Source: Clostridia bacterium
GTDB taxonomy: Bacteria; Bacillota; Clostridia; Oscillospirales; CAG-382
Direction of reading: 5' to 3'
Length of the DNA stretch: 10,953 nucleotides
Assembly: GCA_017959195.1 (NCBI GenBank)
Contig: JAGDBE010000068.1
Coordinates: 1-10,953, forward strand
The notes beneath the pieces are model-generated. The model ran no database searches. It saw nothing but the letters and a program-made list of their open reading frames with translations, and was not told the DNA's origin. Made by a program: the position numbers and the translations under genes. Below, in pieces: positions 1-7,261 of the stretch (the first letter of the stretch is position 1; each line of letters begins with the position of its first letter).

Positions 1-693
1 CTTCTTTACGTTCTCGTCGTTGATAAGGTCGGAAGCCTTGCCCGAAAGTGTTATCCTGCCCGTTTCAAGAACGTAGGCTCTGTCTGCAATGGACAGAGCT
101 TTTTTCGCGTTCTGCTCAACAAGAAGTACCGTGGTGCCGTCTTTTCTTATCGAGGTGATTATATCGAATATCTCGCTTACAAGTATGGGCGAAAGACCCA
201 TCGAAGGCTCGTCCATGACTACTATCTTCGGGCGCGACATGAGCGCTCTTCCCATTGCGAGCATCTGCTGTTCGCCGCCCGAAAGGGTGCCCGCTATCTG
301 CTTCTTACGCTCTTTGAGTATCGGGAAATGATGATATACGTATTCGAAGTTTTCTTCTATTTTCTTATTATTCGTAAGAGTGAACGCGCCGAGCCGCAGG
401 TTATCGTAAACCGAAAGCTGCTGGAAAATTCTTCTGCCCTCGGGAACATGCGACATGCCAAGCGACACTATCTTATGCGCCGGCGTCTTTACGAGGTTTA
501 TTCCTTCAAATTCGATAGTTCCCGATTTCGGCGTGATAAGTCCCGTTACCGTATGAAGTATCGTCGTTTTGCCGGCGCCGTTTGCGCCGATAAGCGCGAT
601 TATCTCGCCCTCGTTTACTTCAAACGACACGCCTTTTATCGCGTTGATAAATCCGTAATAAACCTGAAGGTTTTCTATCTTCAACATTGCCAT
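1..693 (-). CDS. livF: Branched-chain amino-acid ABC transporter ATPase LivF (3' end cut by window)
   Basis: One of the two cytoplasmic ATPases that power the Liv importer of leucine, isoleucine and valine. The 231 codons visible show Walker A GANGAGKTT (about 36-44), ABC signature LSGGEQ (137-142) and Walker B IVVMDEP (157-163). The usual H-loop histidine is replaced in LVEQN (191-195), which is typical of LivF. The reading frame runs off the window start after ...NDENVKK; LivF is usually about 235 aa, so only a few residues are missing. The ATG at 693 was chosen because TAAGGAGG lies at good spacing; a second ATG two codons in is possible. The ribosome binding site overlaps the livG stop codon and the gap is 14 nt, so translation is probably coupled. 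It is the last gene seen of the livJHMGF operon. Family assignment is firm from motifs and gene order. Confidence 0.95.
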   Translation of the reverse strand, partial: MAMLKIENLQVYYGFINAIKGVSFEVNEGEIIALIGANGAGKTTILHTVTGLITPKSGTIEFEGINLVKTPAHKIVSLGMSHVPEGRRIFQQLSVYDNLRLGAFTLTNNKKIEENFEYVYHHFPILKERKKQIAGTLSGGEQQMLAMGRALMSRPKIVVMDEPSMGLSPILVSEIFDIITSIRKDGTTVLLVEQNAKKALSIADRAYVLETGRITLSGKASDLINDENVKK

Positions 694-707
694 TTTATTC
701 CGCCTCC

Positions 708-1520
708 TTAATCTTCATCCTGGCCGAGGTAGGCGGTGATAACGTCGGGATTATTGAGAACGTCTGACGTCTTGCCCTGGGCGAGCACTTCGCCGAAGTT
801 GAGCACGGTGAGCTCCTCGCAGATGCCCGCAACGAGCTTCATATCGTGTTCTATGAGCAAAATCGTCATATTGAGTTCGTTCTTTATGAATTTTATCGTC
901 TTCATAAGTTCTGCCGTTTCCTGCGGGTTCATGCCGGCAGCCGGCTCGTCGAGCAGAAGAAGCTTCGGGTTTGTCGCAAGCGCTCTTGCGATTTCGAGTT
1001 TTCTCTGGTTGCCGTACGAGAGGTTGCAGGCGAGCAGGTTTCTCTCCTCTTCAAGTCCGAATATCGAGAGGAGTTCCTTGGCCCTGTCTCTCATTCTCTC
1101 CTCGCTGTCGAAGTGTCTCGGAAGTCTGAACATGCTTTCAAACGGCGTGCACTTATATTCGGGGCTGTTATGGAGTCCCACGAGAACGTTTCTGATAACC
1201 GACATATTATTGAAAAGGCGGATATTCTGGAATGTTCTCGCAATACCCTTACGGTTGATTATTTCCTGTCTCTGTCCCGTAAGGTCCTCGCCGTCGAGAT
1301 AAAATTTTCCCGTAAGAGGCGTATAAACTCCCGTAAGGAGATTAAACACCGTCGTTTTTCCGGCGCCGTTTGGGCCTATAAGTCCGTAAAGCTGGTTTTT
1401 TCTTATTTCTATATTTATGTCGTGCGCGGCTTTAAGTCCGCCGAAAGATATGCCGAGATGCTCGGTTTTAAGCATTATGTTATTGTCCGACATTTCTTTT
1501 TGCATTACGTTGTTTGCCAT
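708..1520 (-). CDS. livG: Branched-chain amino-acid ABC transporter ATPase LivG
   Basis: Second ATPase of the Liv importer, 270 aa, pairing with LivF under the LivH/LivM membrane core. Motifs in order: Walker A GPNGAGKTT (49-57), Q-loop in ARTFQNIRLF (Gln98), signature LSYGNQ (167-172), Walker B LLLLDEP (187-193), then AAGMNP and the H-loop His225 in LLIEHDM. The phrase ARTFQNIRLF and the C-terminal AYLGQ are characteristic of LivG. The start at 1520 has AAAGGA upstream; it gives about 15 residues more than the family core, and an internal ATG (MSDNN) is an alternative. It lies 43 nt after livM and 14 nt before livF. Identification is by family motifs and operon order. Substrate specificity is inferred from the family and not directly visible. 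Confidence 0.95.
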   Translation of the reverse strand: MANNVMQKEMSDNNIMLKTEHLGISFGGLKAAHDINIEIRKNQLYGLIGPNGAGKTTVFNLLTGVYTPLTGKFYLDGEDLTGQRQEIINRKGIARTFQNIRLFNNMSVIRNVLVGLHNSPEYKCTPFESMFRLPRHFDSEERMRDRAKELLSIFGLEEERNLLACNLSYGNQRKLEIARALATNPKLLLLDEPAAGMNPQETAELMKTIKFIKNELNMTILLIEHDMKLVAGICEELTVLNFGEVLAQGKTSDVLNNPDVITAYLGQDED

Positions 1521-1563
1521 TTATCTGTTTCCTTTCAAAGCCTAATTTTTACAAACCCTTGCG

Positions 1564-2748
1564 TCAGTCGCTTTTCTTATCGGCGCCTTCCTGCTCGTCG
1601 GGAGTATCGGGGTTTATATCGGTTGAAAGTAGCGCGTCCATATCTATTTTTGTGGGTATTCTGTCCCACGAGCCCTCATCTTCCTTGATGACGGCGGGGT
1701 TAAACGGTTTGCTCTTTTTGCGGAAAACGTTCTTTATCTTTTCGGAAAGCGCGGCGATGCCGTATTTTTCCTTGAACGGTCTCAATGCCGGCGCGTTGCT
1801 GAAAATTATGATGAATATGAGCACGAGCGCGTAAATCAAGTATCTCAGCGCCGCAAGGTCGCCCGAAAGTCTGCTCTGTAAGAAGAAGTTCACGCAGGAT
1901 ATGAGCGTTGCCGCGATTATCGAGCCCGTTATGTTGCCCATGCCGCCGAGCACCACCATAACGAGTATTTCTATCGAATAGTTATACGAGAAGAACGTAT
2001 ACGAAACCGGCGTCGTATAATGGGCGTAAATTACCCCCGCAACTCCGGCGAAGAACGAAGCGACTATAAACGCAAGCAGTTTATAGAAGGTTACGTTGAT
2101 TCCCATGGCTTTTGCGGCGATTTCGTTATCTCTTATTGCCGTAATTGCGCGTCCGTGTTTGCTTCTTACGAGGTTCTGCAGCACGAAGAGCATAATCAGC
2201 GCAACGGCAAACGTGACTATAAAGAGCGTCATATTGTTTCTCGAATCGAACTGTATCTTACCCGTCGAAAGTCCCATTGCGCCGCCGAACGCCTTCTGGT
2301 TTTTGAATATATTTCTCACTATTTCGCCGAACGCAAGCGTTACTATCGCAAGGTAGTCGCCTTTAAGCCTCAACGACGGAAGTCCGATGATAAATCCGAA
2401 CACCGACGCGAGTGCGCCGCCTATTATCATCGTAAGAACAAGCACCAAAAACTTGGAGCCGATATAATTTGACAGCAGATTTCCGAAAAATCCGCCGATA
2501 TACGCGCCGATACACATAAATCCCGCGTGTCCCAGGCTCAGTTCGCCCAAAAATCCGACGACGAGGTTAAGCGACACCGCAAGAATTATTGAAAATCCTA
2601 TCTGGGTTAGAAGTCTTGCAAACGACATTTTAAGGCCGCCCGTGAACATAAGCGCAAGGCCGAGTCCCAAAAGAATGAGCACGATGCAGTAATTTATGAG
2701 ATATTTGAATTTGAAATCATATTTTGTATTATTCGAAAGTTTTCTCAT
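1564..2748 (-). CDS. livM: Branched-chain amino-acid ABC transporter permease LivM, with charged C-terminal tail
   Basis: Integral membrane permease of the Liv importer, 394 aa. It has about eight to nine hydrophobic segments between residues 20 and 320. Family signatures are LGELSLGHAGFMCIGAY (67-83), LPSLRLKGDYLAIVTLAFGE (123-142), the ATPase-contact region GRAITAIRDNEIAAKAMGI (199-217) and VVLGGMGNITG (265-275). After the last membrane segment a hydrophilic tail of roughly 65-70 residues (about 325-394) is first basic (VFRKKSK) and then strongly acidic, ending PDEQEGADKKSD. Many LivM proteins stop near 320-360 aa, so the tail is longer than usual. The start ATG is only 3 nt after the livH stop with AGAAGG overlapping the livH end, so translational coupling with livH is likely. 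Function is known for the family; the role of the tail is unknown. Confidence 0.93.
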   Translation of the reverse strand: MRKLSNNTKYDFKFKYLINYCIVLILLGLGLALMFTGGLKMSFARLLTQIGFSIILAVSLNLVVGFLGELSLGHAGFMCIGAYIGGFFGNLLSNYIGSKFLVLVLTMIIGGALASVFGFIIGLPSLRLKGDYLAIVTLAFGEIVRNIFKNQKAFGGAMGLSTGKIQFDSRNNMTLFIVTFAVALIMLFVLQNLVRSKHGRAITAIRDNEIAAKAMGINVTFYKLLAFIVASFFAGVAGVIYAHYTTPVSYTFFSYNYSIEILVMVVLGGMGNITGSIIAATLISCVNFFLQSRLSGDLAALRYLIYALVLIFIIIFSNAPALRPFKEKYGIAALSEKIKNVFRKKSKPFNPAVIKEDEGSWDRIPTKIDMDALLSTDINPDTPDEQEGADKKSD

Positions 2749-2751
2749 CGC

Positions 2752-3615
2752 TTATACCTTCTCTTTCGTCGTTCTGCCTAAGAAACCGGTAGGCTTTACA
2801 AGAAGTATCAGTATGAGAAGCGAAAACTCTATCGCCGTGGTATACGGGGATATTACTTCTATGCTGAGACAGATTTTTTCTATTACGCCGAGCACCATTC
2901 CGCCGAGCATCGCTCCGGGAATCGAGCCTATACCGCCTATTACCGCCGCGGTGAACGCCTTTATACCGGGCATCGCGCCGAGCGTGGGTTCCGCGTTCGG
3001 TATCTGAAGAAGATAGAACATACTTGCAAAAGACGCAAGTGCGGAGCCTATGGCGAAGGTTATGGTTATGATTTTATTTACGTTTATTCCCATCAGTTTT
3101 GCGGCGCCCTTATCTTCGCTTACGGCAAGCATGGCGCTTCCCGTTCTCGTAAAGTTAATGAAAAGCGTGAGGGCAACCATTATAAGTATTCCCACAATAA
3201 GCGTTACAACGGCAGCCGTCGTTATTCCGAACTGATTCAAAAACTCAATCTTCGGAAGTTTCCAGCCGTTTACGGGTTTCGGCTGCGAGCCGAACACTAT
3301 CTGAGCTATGCTCTGCAAAAAGTAGCTGACGCCTATCGCCGTGATGAGCACCGCGAGAGGAGACGCGCCTCTGAGCGGCTTATACGCGAACTTTTCGACG
3401 AGCACGCCGAGGGTTGTACATACTATTATCGAGCTGAAAAGGGCGATAACCGGATTGGAAAACGACATAGACACGTATATCGCATACGCGCCTACCATGA
3501 TAATATCACCGTGTGCAAAATTCAGCATCTTCGCTATACCGTATACCATCGTATAGCCCAACGCTATAAGGGCATATATGCTGCCCAGACTGAGCCCGTC
3601 TATCAGTGTGATCAT
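2752..3615 (-). CDS. livH: Branched-chain amino-acid ABC transporter permease LivH
   Basis: First permease of the Liv importer, 287 aa, almost entirely hydrophobic with about eight membrane segments. Diagnostic stretches are LNFAHGDIIMVGAY (31-44), the ATPase-contact loop RTGSAMLAVSEDKGAAKLMG (157-176), AAVIGGIGSIPGAMLGG (223-239) and the C-terminal LLVKPTGFLG (271-280), all typical of LivH. Length matches the family. The ATG at 3615 is preceded by GGAG about 10 nt upstream. It follows livJ after a 111-nt gap that holds a strong hairpin, and is immediately followed by livM (3-nt gap). It forms the membrane channel together with LivM. Confidence 0.95.
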   Translation of the reverse strand: MITLIDGLSLGSIYALIALGYTMVYGIAKMLNFAHGDIIMVGAYAIYVSMSFSNPVIALFSSIIVCTTLGVLVEKFAYKPLRGASPLAVLITAIGVSYFLQSIAQIVFGSQPKPVNGWKLPKIEFLNQFGITTAAVVTLIVGILIMVALTLFINFTRTGSAMLAVSEDKGAAKLMGINVNKIITITFAIGSALASFASMFYLLQIPNAEPTLGAMPGIKAFTAAVIGGIGSIPGAMLGGMVLGVIEKICLSIEVISPYTTAIEFSLLILILLVKPTGFLGRTTKEKV

Positions 3616-3671
3616 ATTATGAATTCTCCAATCAAAGTTTATCCCTTATTATTCCCAAAATACGCAATTTT

Positions 3672-3701
3672 GGTTGGACGCAGTTTTTACTGCGCCCAAC
3701 C
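3672..3701 (-). promoter_or_regulatory. Intercistronic stem-loop between livJ and livH
   Basis: A 30-nt inverted repeat with 13-nt arms around a 4-nt loop: GGTTGG..CGCAGT on one side and ACTGCG..CCAACC on the other. In the minus-strand transcript the only imperfect position is a G-U pair, so the RNA stem is continuous; read as plus-strand RNA it would be an A-C mismatch. This fits a structure that acts in the liv mRNA. No U-run follows the stem in the livJ-to-livH direction (it continues AAAATTGCG), so it does not look like a full terminator. It more likely marks processing, protects the 3' end of the livJ message or partly attenuates, giving more binding protein than permease. That role is inferred from binding-protein transporter operons in general. 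Confidence 0.7.
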
Positions 3702-3726
3702 ATCTATTGTTCAGATATGATTCCGA

Positions 3727-4857
3727 TTATTTCTCAACAGTAACGATCTGAGGAACCTTCGTGCATGCGCCCGATGCATCCCACGTCATTTCGCCTGTTG
3801 CGCCGGTGTACTTGAAGCTCGAGCTTGTAATCGTTGCGATTACTTTGTCTGCAAGCGACGAAGGATCGATTGTAACGTCGTTGATGCCTGCTGCCTTCAT
3901 TGCTTCAAATATAACCTTTACAGCGTCGTAGCCGTCTGCTGCGAACTGGTCGGGTGTTTCATCATATTTTTCCTTGAACGCCTTAACGAACGATGCCGTT
4001 GCCGGTGCGTCGCTGTTAACGTCGAAAGGAGTTATGTATTCAACGGTATTCGTAACCGTCTCGTCGATCTGGTCTGCTACGCCGTCAAGACCGTCGCATC
4101 CGAAGATGAGCGCGCTGCTTCCCTTTGCTACGGCTGCCTTTGCTATAAGGCCTGCTTCCGTGTAGTATATCGGAAGGAAGATAACGTCGCAGTCTTTGAG
4201 AGCTTCAACCTGAGTCGAGAAGTCTTTCTTGTTTTCTGCGTCGAACGTCTGAACCTTGAATTCTGCGCCGAGTTTTTCCATTTCAGCCTTGAATGCATCG
4301 AAAATACCCGAAGAATAAGGATCGCTCGTATCGTAGATAACGCCTACGTTTTCATACTTGTTTACGAATTCCTGTGCTGCGAGAACGCCCTGGTCGGGGT
4401 CGCCGAAGCAGATTCTGAACGCGTTTGCGTTTTCAATTACGTTTGCCGCGGATGCGGAAGGCGTAATGAAGAATACGTTGTCGTTCTTGGATTTTTCAGC
4501 GAACGATGCGCATGCGCCCGATGTTACGGAACCGAGAGAAATCTGCATGCCTGCTTCGTAAAGCATATCGTAGCCGGATGCTGCGTCTGCGGGTTCAGCT
4601 TTGTCGTCTTTCATGTCGAACTTGAAAGTAACGCCGTTAAGTCCGCCTGCCGCGTTGATTTCTTCAATAGCAAGTGTTGCGCCCTTCTGTACGGAAATGC
4701 CGTAGCTGGAAGCTCCGCCCGTAAGAGGACCGGTTGCACCGATAAAGTATTCGGTGTTATTTGCCGCGTAGGATTTGCTGCCCTGTTCTTTTTCGCATGA
4801 AGCAAGACACAATACGATCATTGCCAATGCAAGAACTACTGCAAAAATTTTTTTCAT
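3727..4857 (-). CDS. livJ: Branched-chain amino-acid ABC transporter substrate-binding lipoprotein LivJ
   Basis: Extracellular, membrane-anchored binding protein that captures branched-chain amino acids (or related ligands) for LivHMGF. 376 aa. Residues 1-21 form a lipoprotein signal: MKKIF, a hydrophobic core, then lipobox LASC with the lipid-bearing Cys21, followed by EKEQGSK. The mature part is a periplasmic-binding-protein type 1 fold of the leucine-binding family: FIGATGPLTGGASSYG, GATLAIEEINAAGGLNG, SGACASFAEKSKNDNVFFITPSAS, then the second lobe with GVIYDTSDPYSSG and FAADGYDAVKVI. The start at 4857 was chosen because a GGGGGA Shine-Dalgarno lies 8 nt upstream; an in-frame TTG at 4872 overlaps that site and is unlikely. 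First gene of the operon, with its own promoter. Exact ligand cannot be read from sequence. Confidence 0.95.
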   Translation of the reverse strand: MKKIFAVVLALAMIVLCLASCEKEQGSKSYAANNTEYFIGATGPLTGGASSYGISVQKGATLAIEEINAAGGLNGVTFKFDMKDDKAEPADAASGYDMLYEAGMQISLGSVTSGACASFAEKSKNDNVFFITPSASAANVIENANAFRICFGDPDQGVLAAQEFVNKYENVGVIYDTSDPYSSGIFDAFKAEMEKLGAEFKVQTFDAENKKDFSTQVEALKDCDVIFLPIYYTEAGLIAKAAVAKGSSALIFGCDGLDGVADQIDETVTNTVEYITPFDVNSDAPATASFVKAFKEKYDETPDQFAADGYDAVKVIFEAMKAAGINDVTIDPSSLADKVIATITSSSFKYTGATGEMTWDASGACTKVPQIVTVEK

Positions 4858-4894
4858 TGTTTTTTCCCCCAAAATTATTATATAATTTTTTCAG

Positions 4895-4909
4895 TTTTTT
4901 CTGAAATAT
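4895..4909 (-). promoter_or_regulatory. CodY-like box just downstream of the liv transcription start
   Basis: On the minus strand the 15-mer ATATTTCAGAAAAAA matches the CodY consensus AATTTTCWGAAAATT at 11 of 15 positions, including the whole TTTCWGAAAA core. It lies at about +4 to +18 relative to the predicted start, where a bound repressor would block transcription. CodY responds to branched-chain amino acids and GTP in many low-GC Firmicutes and often represses their uptake genes, so the location makes biological sense. The region is AT-rich, so a chance match is possible. The same bases also form a small inverted repeat, TTTCAG-N6-CTGAAA (4889-4906). Confidence 0.4.
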
Positions 4910-4919
4910 TATGTTAATA

Positions 4920-4948
4920 ATATTACACAATTTTTATTAATTTGTCAA
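4920..4948 (-). promoter_or_regulatory. Sigma-A promoter of the liv operon
   Basis: Reading the minus strand: TTGACA (4948-4943), 17-nt spacer, TAATAT (4925-4920). The -35 is perfect and the -10 is close to TATAAT. The predicted start is near 4913, giving a leader of about 55 nt before the livJ start. The 100 nt between this promoter and the glutamine synthetase stop codon (4949-5051) hold no terminator or other element that I can recognise. Confidence 0.85.
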
Positions 4949-5051
4949 GCATTTCTTTGAGATTTCCGTTCATTCGCGTAAAAATTTCAAATTGCTTATC
5001 AAATTTATTCACATTTTGCATTATTTATGCCGTTTTTTATGTAATTTCCGC

Positions 5052-7139
5052 TTACACTCTGAAAATTATGTCCTTATACGTCGGTACCGGCCACATATCG
5101 GACGGCATAATCTCTTCGGCGCCGTCTATGAGTTTTCTCATATTGTCCATTATCGGAAGTATGCTGTTTTTGAAATATTCCGCCCTTGCAAGCGGCGTAT
5201 TTACCGGCATTTCCGACAGCGCGCGCGTAAGTTTATCCGATTCCGCATAAAGTTTTTTAAGCGCGCCCGACAGTTTCTTGAACATATCGGTTTCGAACTT
5301 CACGTCGGCTGACGCGAACGCCTTTTTCTTTTCGTTTACGCATTTTGCGAGAATTTCGGTATATCTGCTTATTGCGGGCAGAATAAGCGTCTTTGCCATG
5401 TCGTTTAAGGTTCTCGCCTCGATGTTTACCGTCTTGGAATAGGTTTCAAGCAGTATATCCGCCCTCGAAAACATCTCTTTTTTCGTGAAAACCTTATGCG
5501 ACGTGAAGAGTTTTACGTTCTTTTCGTCGGTAAAGTGCGGAATTGCGTCGACGGCGGTCTTATAATCGAGAAGCCCTCTCTTTTTAGCTTCTTCGCGCCA
5601 TGCGTCGGAGTATCCGTCGCCGTTGAATATGATTCTCTTATGCTCTTTTATCGTCTTTCTGATGAGATTATTCAGTTCTTTTGTGAAATCCTTTGCCTTT
5701 TCAAGCTCTTCTGCGAACTGTCCGAGTTCTTCGGCGACAATCGTATTCAGAACGACGTTTGCGTCGGAAATCGACTGGCTTGAACCTATCATTCTAAGCT
5801 CGAATTTATTGCCCGTGAACGCAAACGGCGAGGTTCTGTTCCTGTCGGTCGTATCCTTCGGGAAATTCGGCAGCACGTGGACGCCGATTTCCATATTTTT
5901 CTTTGCGTTGCGCTTATAGACGGTTCCCGCTTCAAGCGAATCCATTATAGCCGTCAGCTCATCGCCCAAGAACATTGATACAACCGCCGGAGGCGCTTCG
6001 TTTGCGCCGAGTCTGCGGTCGTTGCCCGCGCTTGCAACCGAAATTCTTATGAGGTCCTGATATTCGTCGACCGCCTTTATTACGGCTACCATAAACAGCA
6101 GAAACTGTGCGTTTTCGTCGGGCGTCGTGCCGGGGTCGAGCAGATTTTGTCCCTTATCGGTGGAAATCGACCAGTTATTGTGCTTTCCGCTTCCGTTGAG
6201 CCCTTCGAACGGCTTTTCGTTGAGCAGGCACACGAGTCCGTGCTTTTCCGCAACCTTTTTCATGACTTCCATGGTCAGCTGGTTATGGTCGCAGGAAATA
6301 TTTGCCGTCGTATATACGGGCGCAAGCTCGTGCTGGGCGGGCGCCGCCTCGTTGTGCTTGGTCTTTGCGAGCACGCCGAGCTTCCACAGCTCCGCGTCGA
6401 GGTCTCTCATATATTCCGCCACTCTCGTCTTTATCGTGCCGAAATAGTGGTCGTCCATCTCCTGTCCTTTCGGCGGTTTTGCGCCGAAAAGCGTTCTTCC
6501 CGTGAATATGAGGTCTACTCTTTGGTCGTAGTATTTTTTATATATAAGGAAATATTCCTGTTCCGCGCCGACGGTCGCCAAAACCCTCTTTACCGAGGTT
6601 TTTCCGAAGAGCTTCATTATTCTGAGCGCCTGTGCGCTTAAATCTTCCATCGAGCGCAGGAGCGGCGTTTTTTTGTCGAGCACCTCTCCGCCGTGCGAGC
6701 AGAAAATCGTCGGTATGTAAAGCGAATCGTCCTTTATGAACGCATATGACGTCGGGTCCCACGAGGTATAGCCGCGCGCTTCGAACGTCGAGCGCAGTCC
6801 TCCCGACGGGAACGACGACGCGTCAGGTTCGCCTTTTATGAGTTCTTTTCCGGAAAATTCCATAATGACCTTGCCGTCAGGCGTGGGAGTTATGAAACTG
6901 TCGTGCTTTTCGGCGGTAATGCCGGTAAGCGGCTGGAACCAGTGCGTATAATGCGTGGCGCCTTTTTCCACAGCCCAGTCCTTCATGGCGTTTGCTATGA
7001 TGTTTGCAAGGTTTATATCAAGGTCGTTGCCTCTGTCTATCGTTTTCCGAAGCGACTTATAAACGTCCTTGGGAAGTCTTTCTCTCATAACCTCGTCATT
7101 GAAGACGAGACTTGAGAACATTTCCGGTACGTTCGTCAT
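5052..7139 (-). CDS. glnN: Glutamine synthetase type III (GlnN family)
   Basis: Cytoplasmic enzyme that makes glutamine from glutamate, ammonia and ATP, the main entry of ammonia into metabolism. 695 aa, the length expected of the large type III enzymes (about 700 aa) and far longer than GSI or GSII. Type III signatures: NAMKDWAVEKGATHYTHWFQ (50-69) with ITAEKHDSF, FPSGGLRSTFEARGYT (110-124), metal/glutamate-site AEQEYF (192-197), NEAAPAQHELAP (263-274), nucleotide-loop NGSGKHNNWS (315-324), RNRTSPFAF...KFELR (433-449) and the C-terminal DMWPVPTYKDI (681-691). No catalytic motif looks damaged. The start ATG has AGGAAGGAAG at 8-nt spacing and there is a consensus promoter upstream. Downstream is the liv importer and upstream a YkvI-like membrane protein, giving a nitrogen-themed neighbourhood. 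The symbol glnN (also called glnA3) follows usage for this type. Confidence 0.96.
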   Translation of the reverse strand: MTNVPEMFSSLVFNDEVMRERLPKDVYKSLRKTIDRGNDLDINLANIIANAMKDWAVEKGATHYTHWFQPLTGITAEKHDSFITPTPDGKVIMEFSGKELIKGEPDASSFPSGGLRSTFEARGYTSWDPTSYAFIKDDSLYIPTIFCSHGGEVLDKKTPLLRSMEDLSAQALRIMKLFGKTSVKRVLATVGAEQEYFLIYKKYYDQRVDLIFTGRTLFGAKPPKGQEMDDHYFGTIKTRVAEYMRDLDAELWKLGVLAKTKHNEAAPAQHELAPVYTTANISCDHNQLTMEVMKKVAEKHGLVCLLNEKPFEGLNGSGKHNNWSISTDKGQNLLDPGTTPDENAQFLLFMVAVIKAVDEYQDLIRISVASAGNDRRLGANEAPPAVVSMFLGDELTAIMDSLEAGTVYKRNAKKNMEIGVHVLPNFPKDTTDRNRTSPFAFTGNKFELRMIGSSQSISDANVVLNTIVAEELGQFAEELEKAKDFTKELNNLIRKTIKEHKRIIFNGDGYSDAWREEAKKRGLLDYKTAVDAIPHFTDEKNVKLFTSHKVFTKKEMFSRADILLETYSKTVNIEARTLNDMAKTLILPAISRYTEILAKCVNEKKKAFASADVKFETDMFKKLSGALKKLYAESDKLTRALSEMPVNTPLARAEYFKNSILPIMDNMRKLIDGAEEIMPSDMWPVPTYKDIIFRV

Positions 7140-7211
7140 ATGGGGTACTTCCTTCCTTTCGAATTATGTAAACGGATTTTGCCTGATTTTGGAAATTGCA
7201 ATCCTCTTAAT

Positions 7212-7240
7212 ATGATACCGCAGATACGGAAATTTGTCAA
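7212..7240 (-). promoter_or_regulatory. Sigma-A promoter of the glutamine synthetase gene
   Basis: Minus strand: TTGACA (7240-7235), 17-nt spacer, TATCAT (7217-7212). The predicted start is near 7205, leaving a leader of about 65 nt. That leader contains a direct repeat of CAAAATC with 10-nt period (7175-7191). The promoter begins only about 20 nt after the stop codon of the upstream gene. No clear terminator separates the two, so GS could be made both from this promoter and by read-through. Confidence 0.8.
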
Positions 7241-7261
7241 GTCTTTCGGTTTTCCCGGCGT

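Noticed and set aside
846..1688. 280-codon plus-strand frame opposite livG and livM
   Set aside because: It lies antisense to two clear liv genes, has no family motif and no Shine-Dalgarno; it is a shadow of high-GC third positions.
4858..4872. Longer livJ start at the TTG at 4872
   Set aside because: This TTG overlaps the GGGGGA ribosome binding site of the ATG at 4857, and the extra residues would precede a normal lipoprotein signal.
5052..7139. Frameshift or damage in glutamine synthetase
   Set aside because: All 695 codons read through with every expected active-site motif in order, so the gene appears intact.
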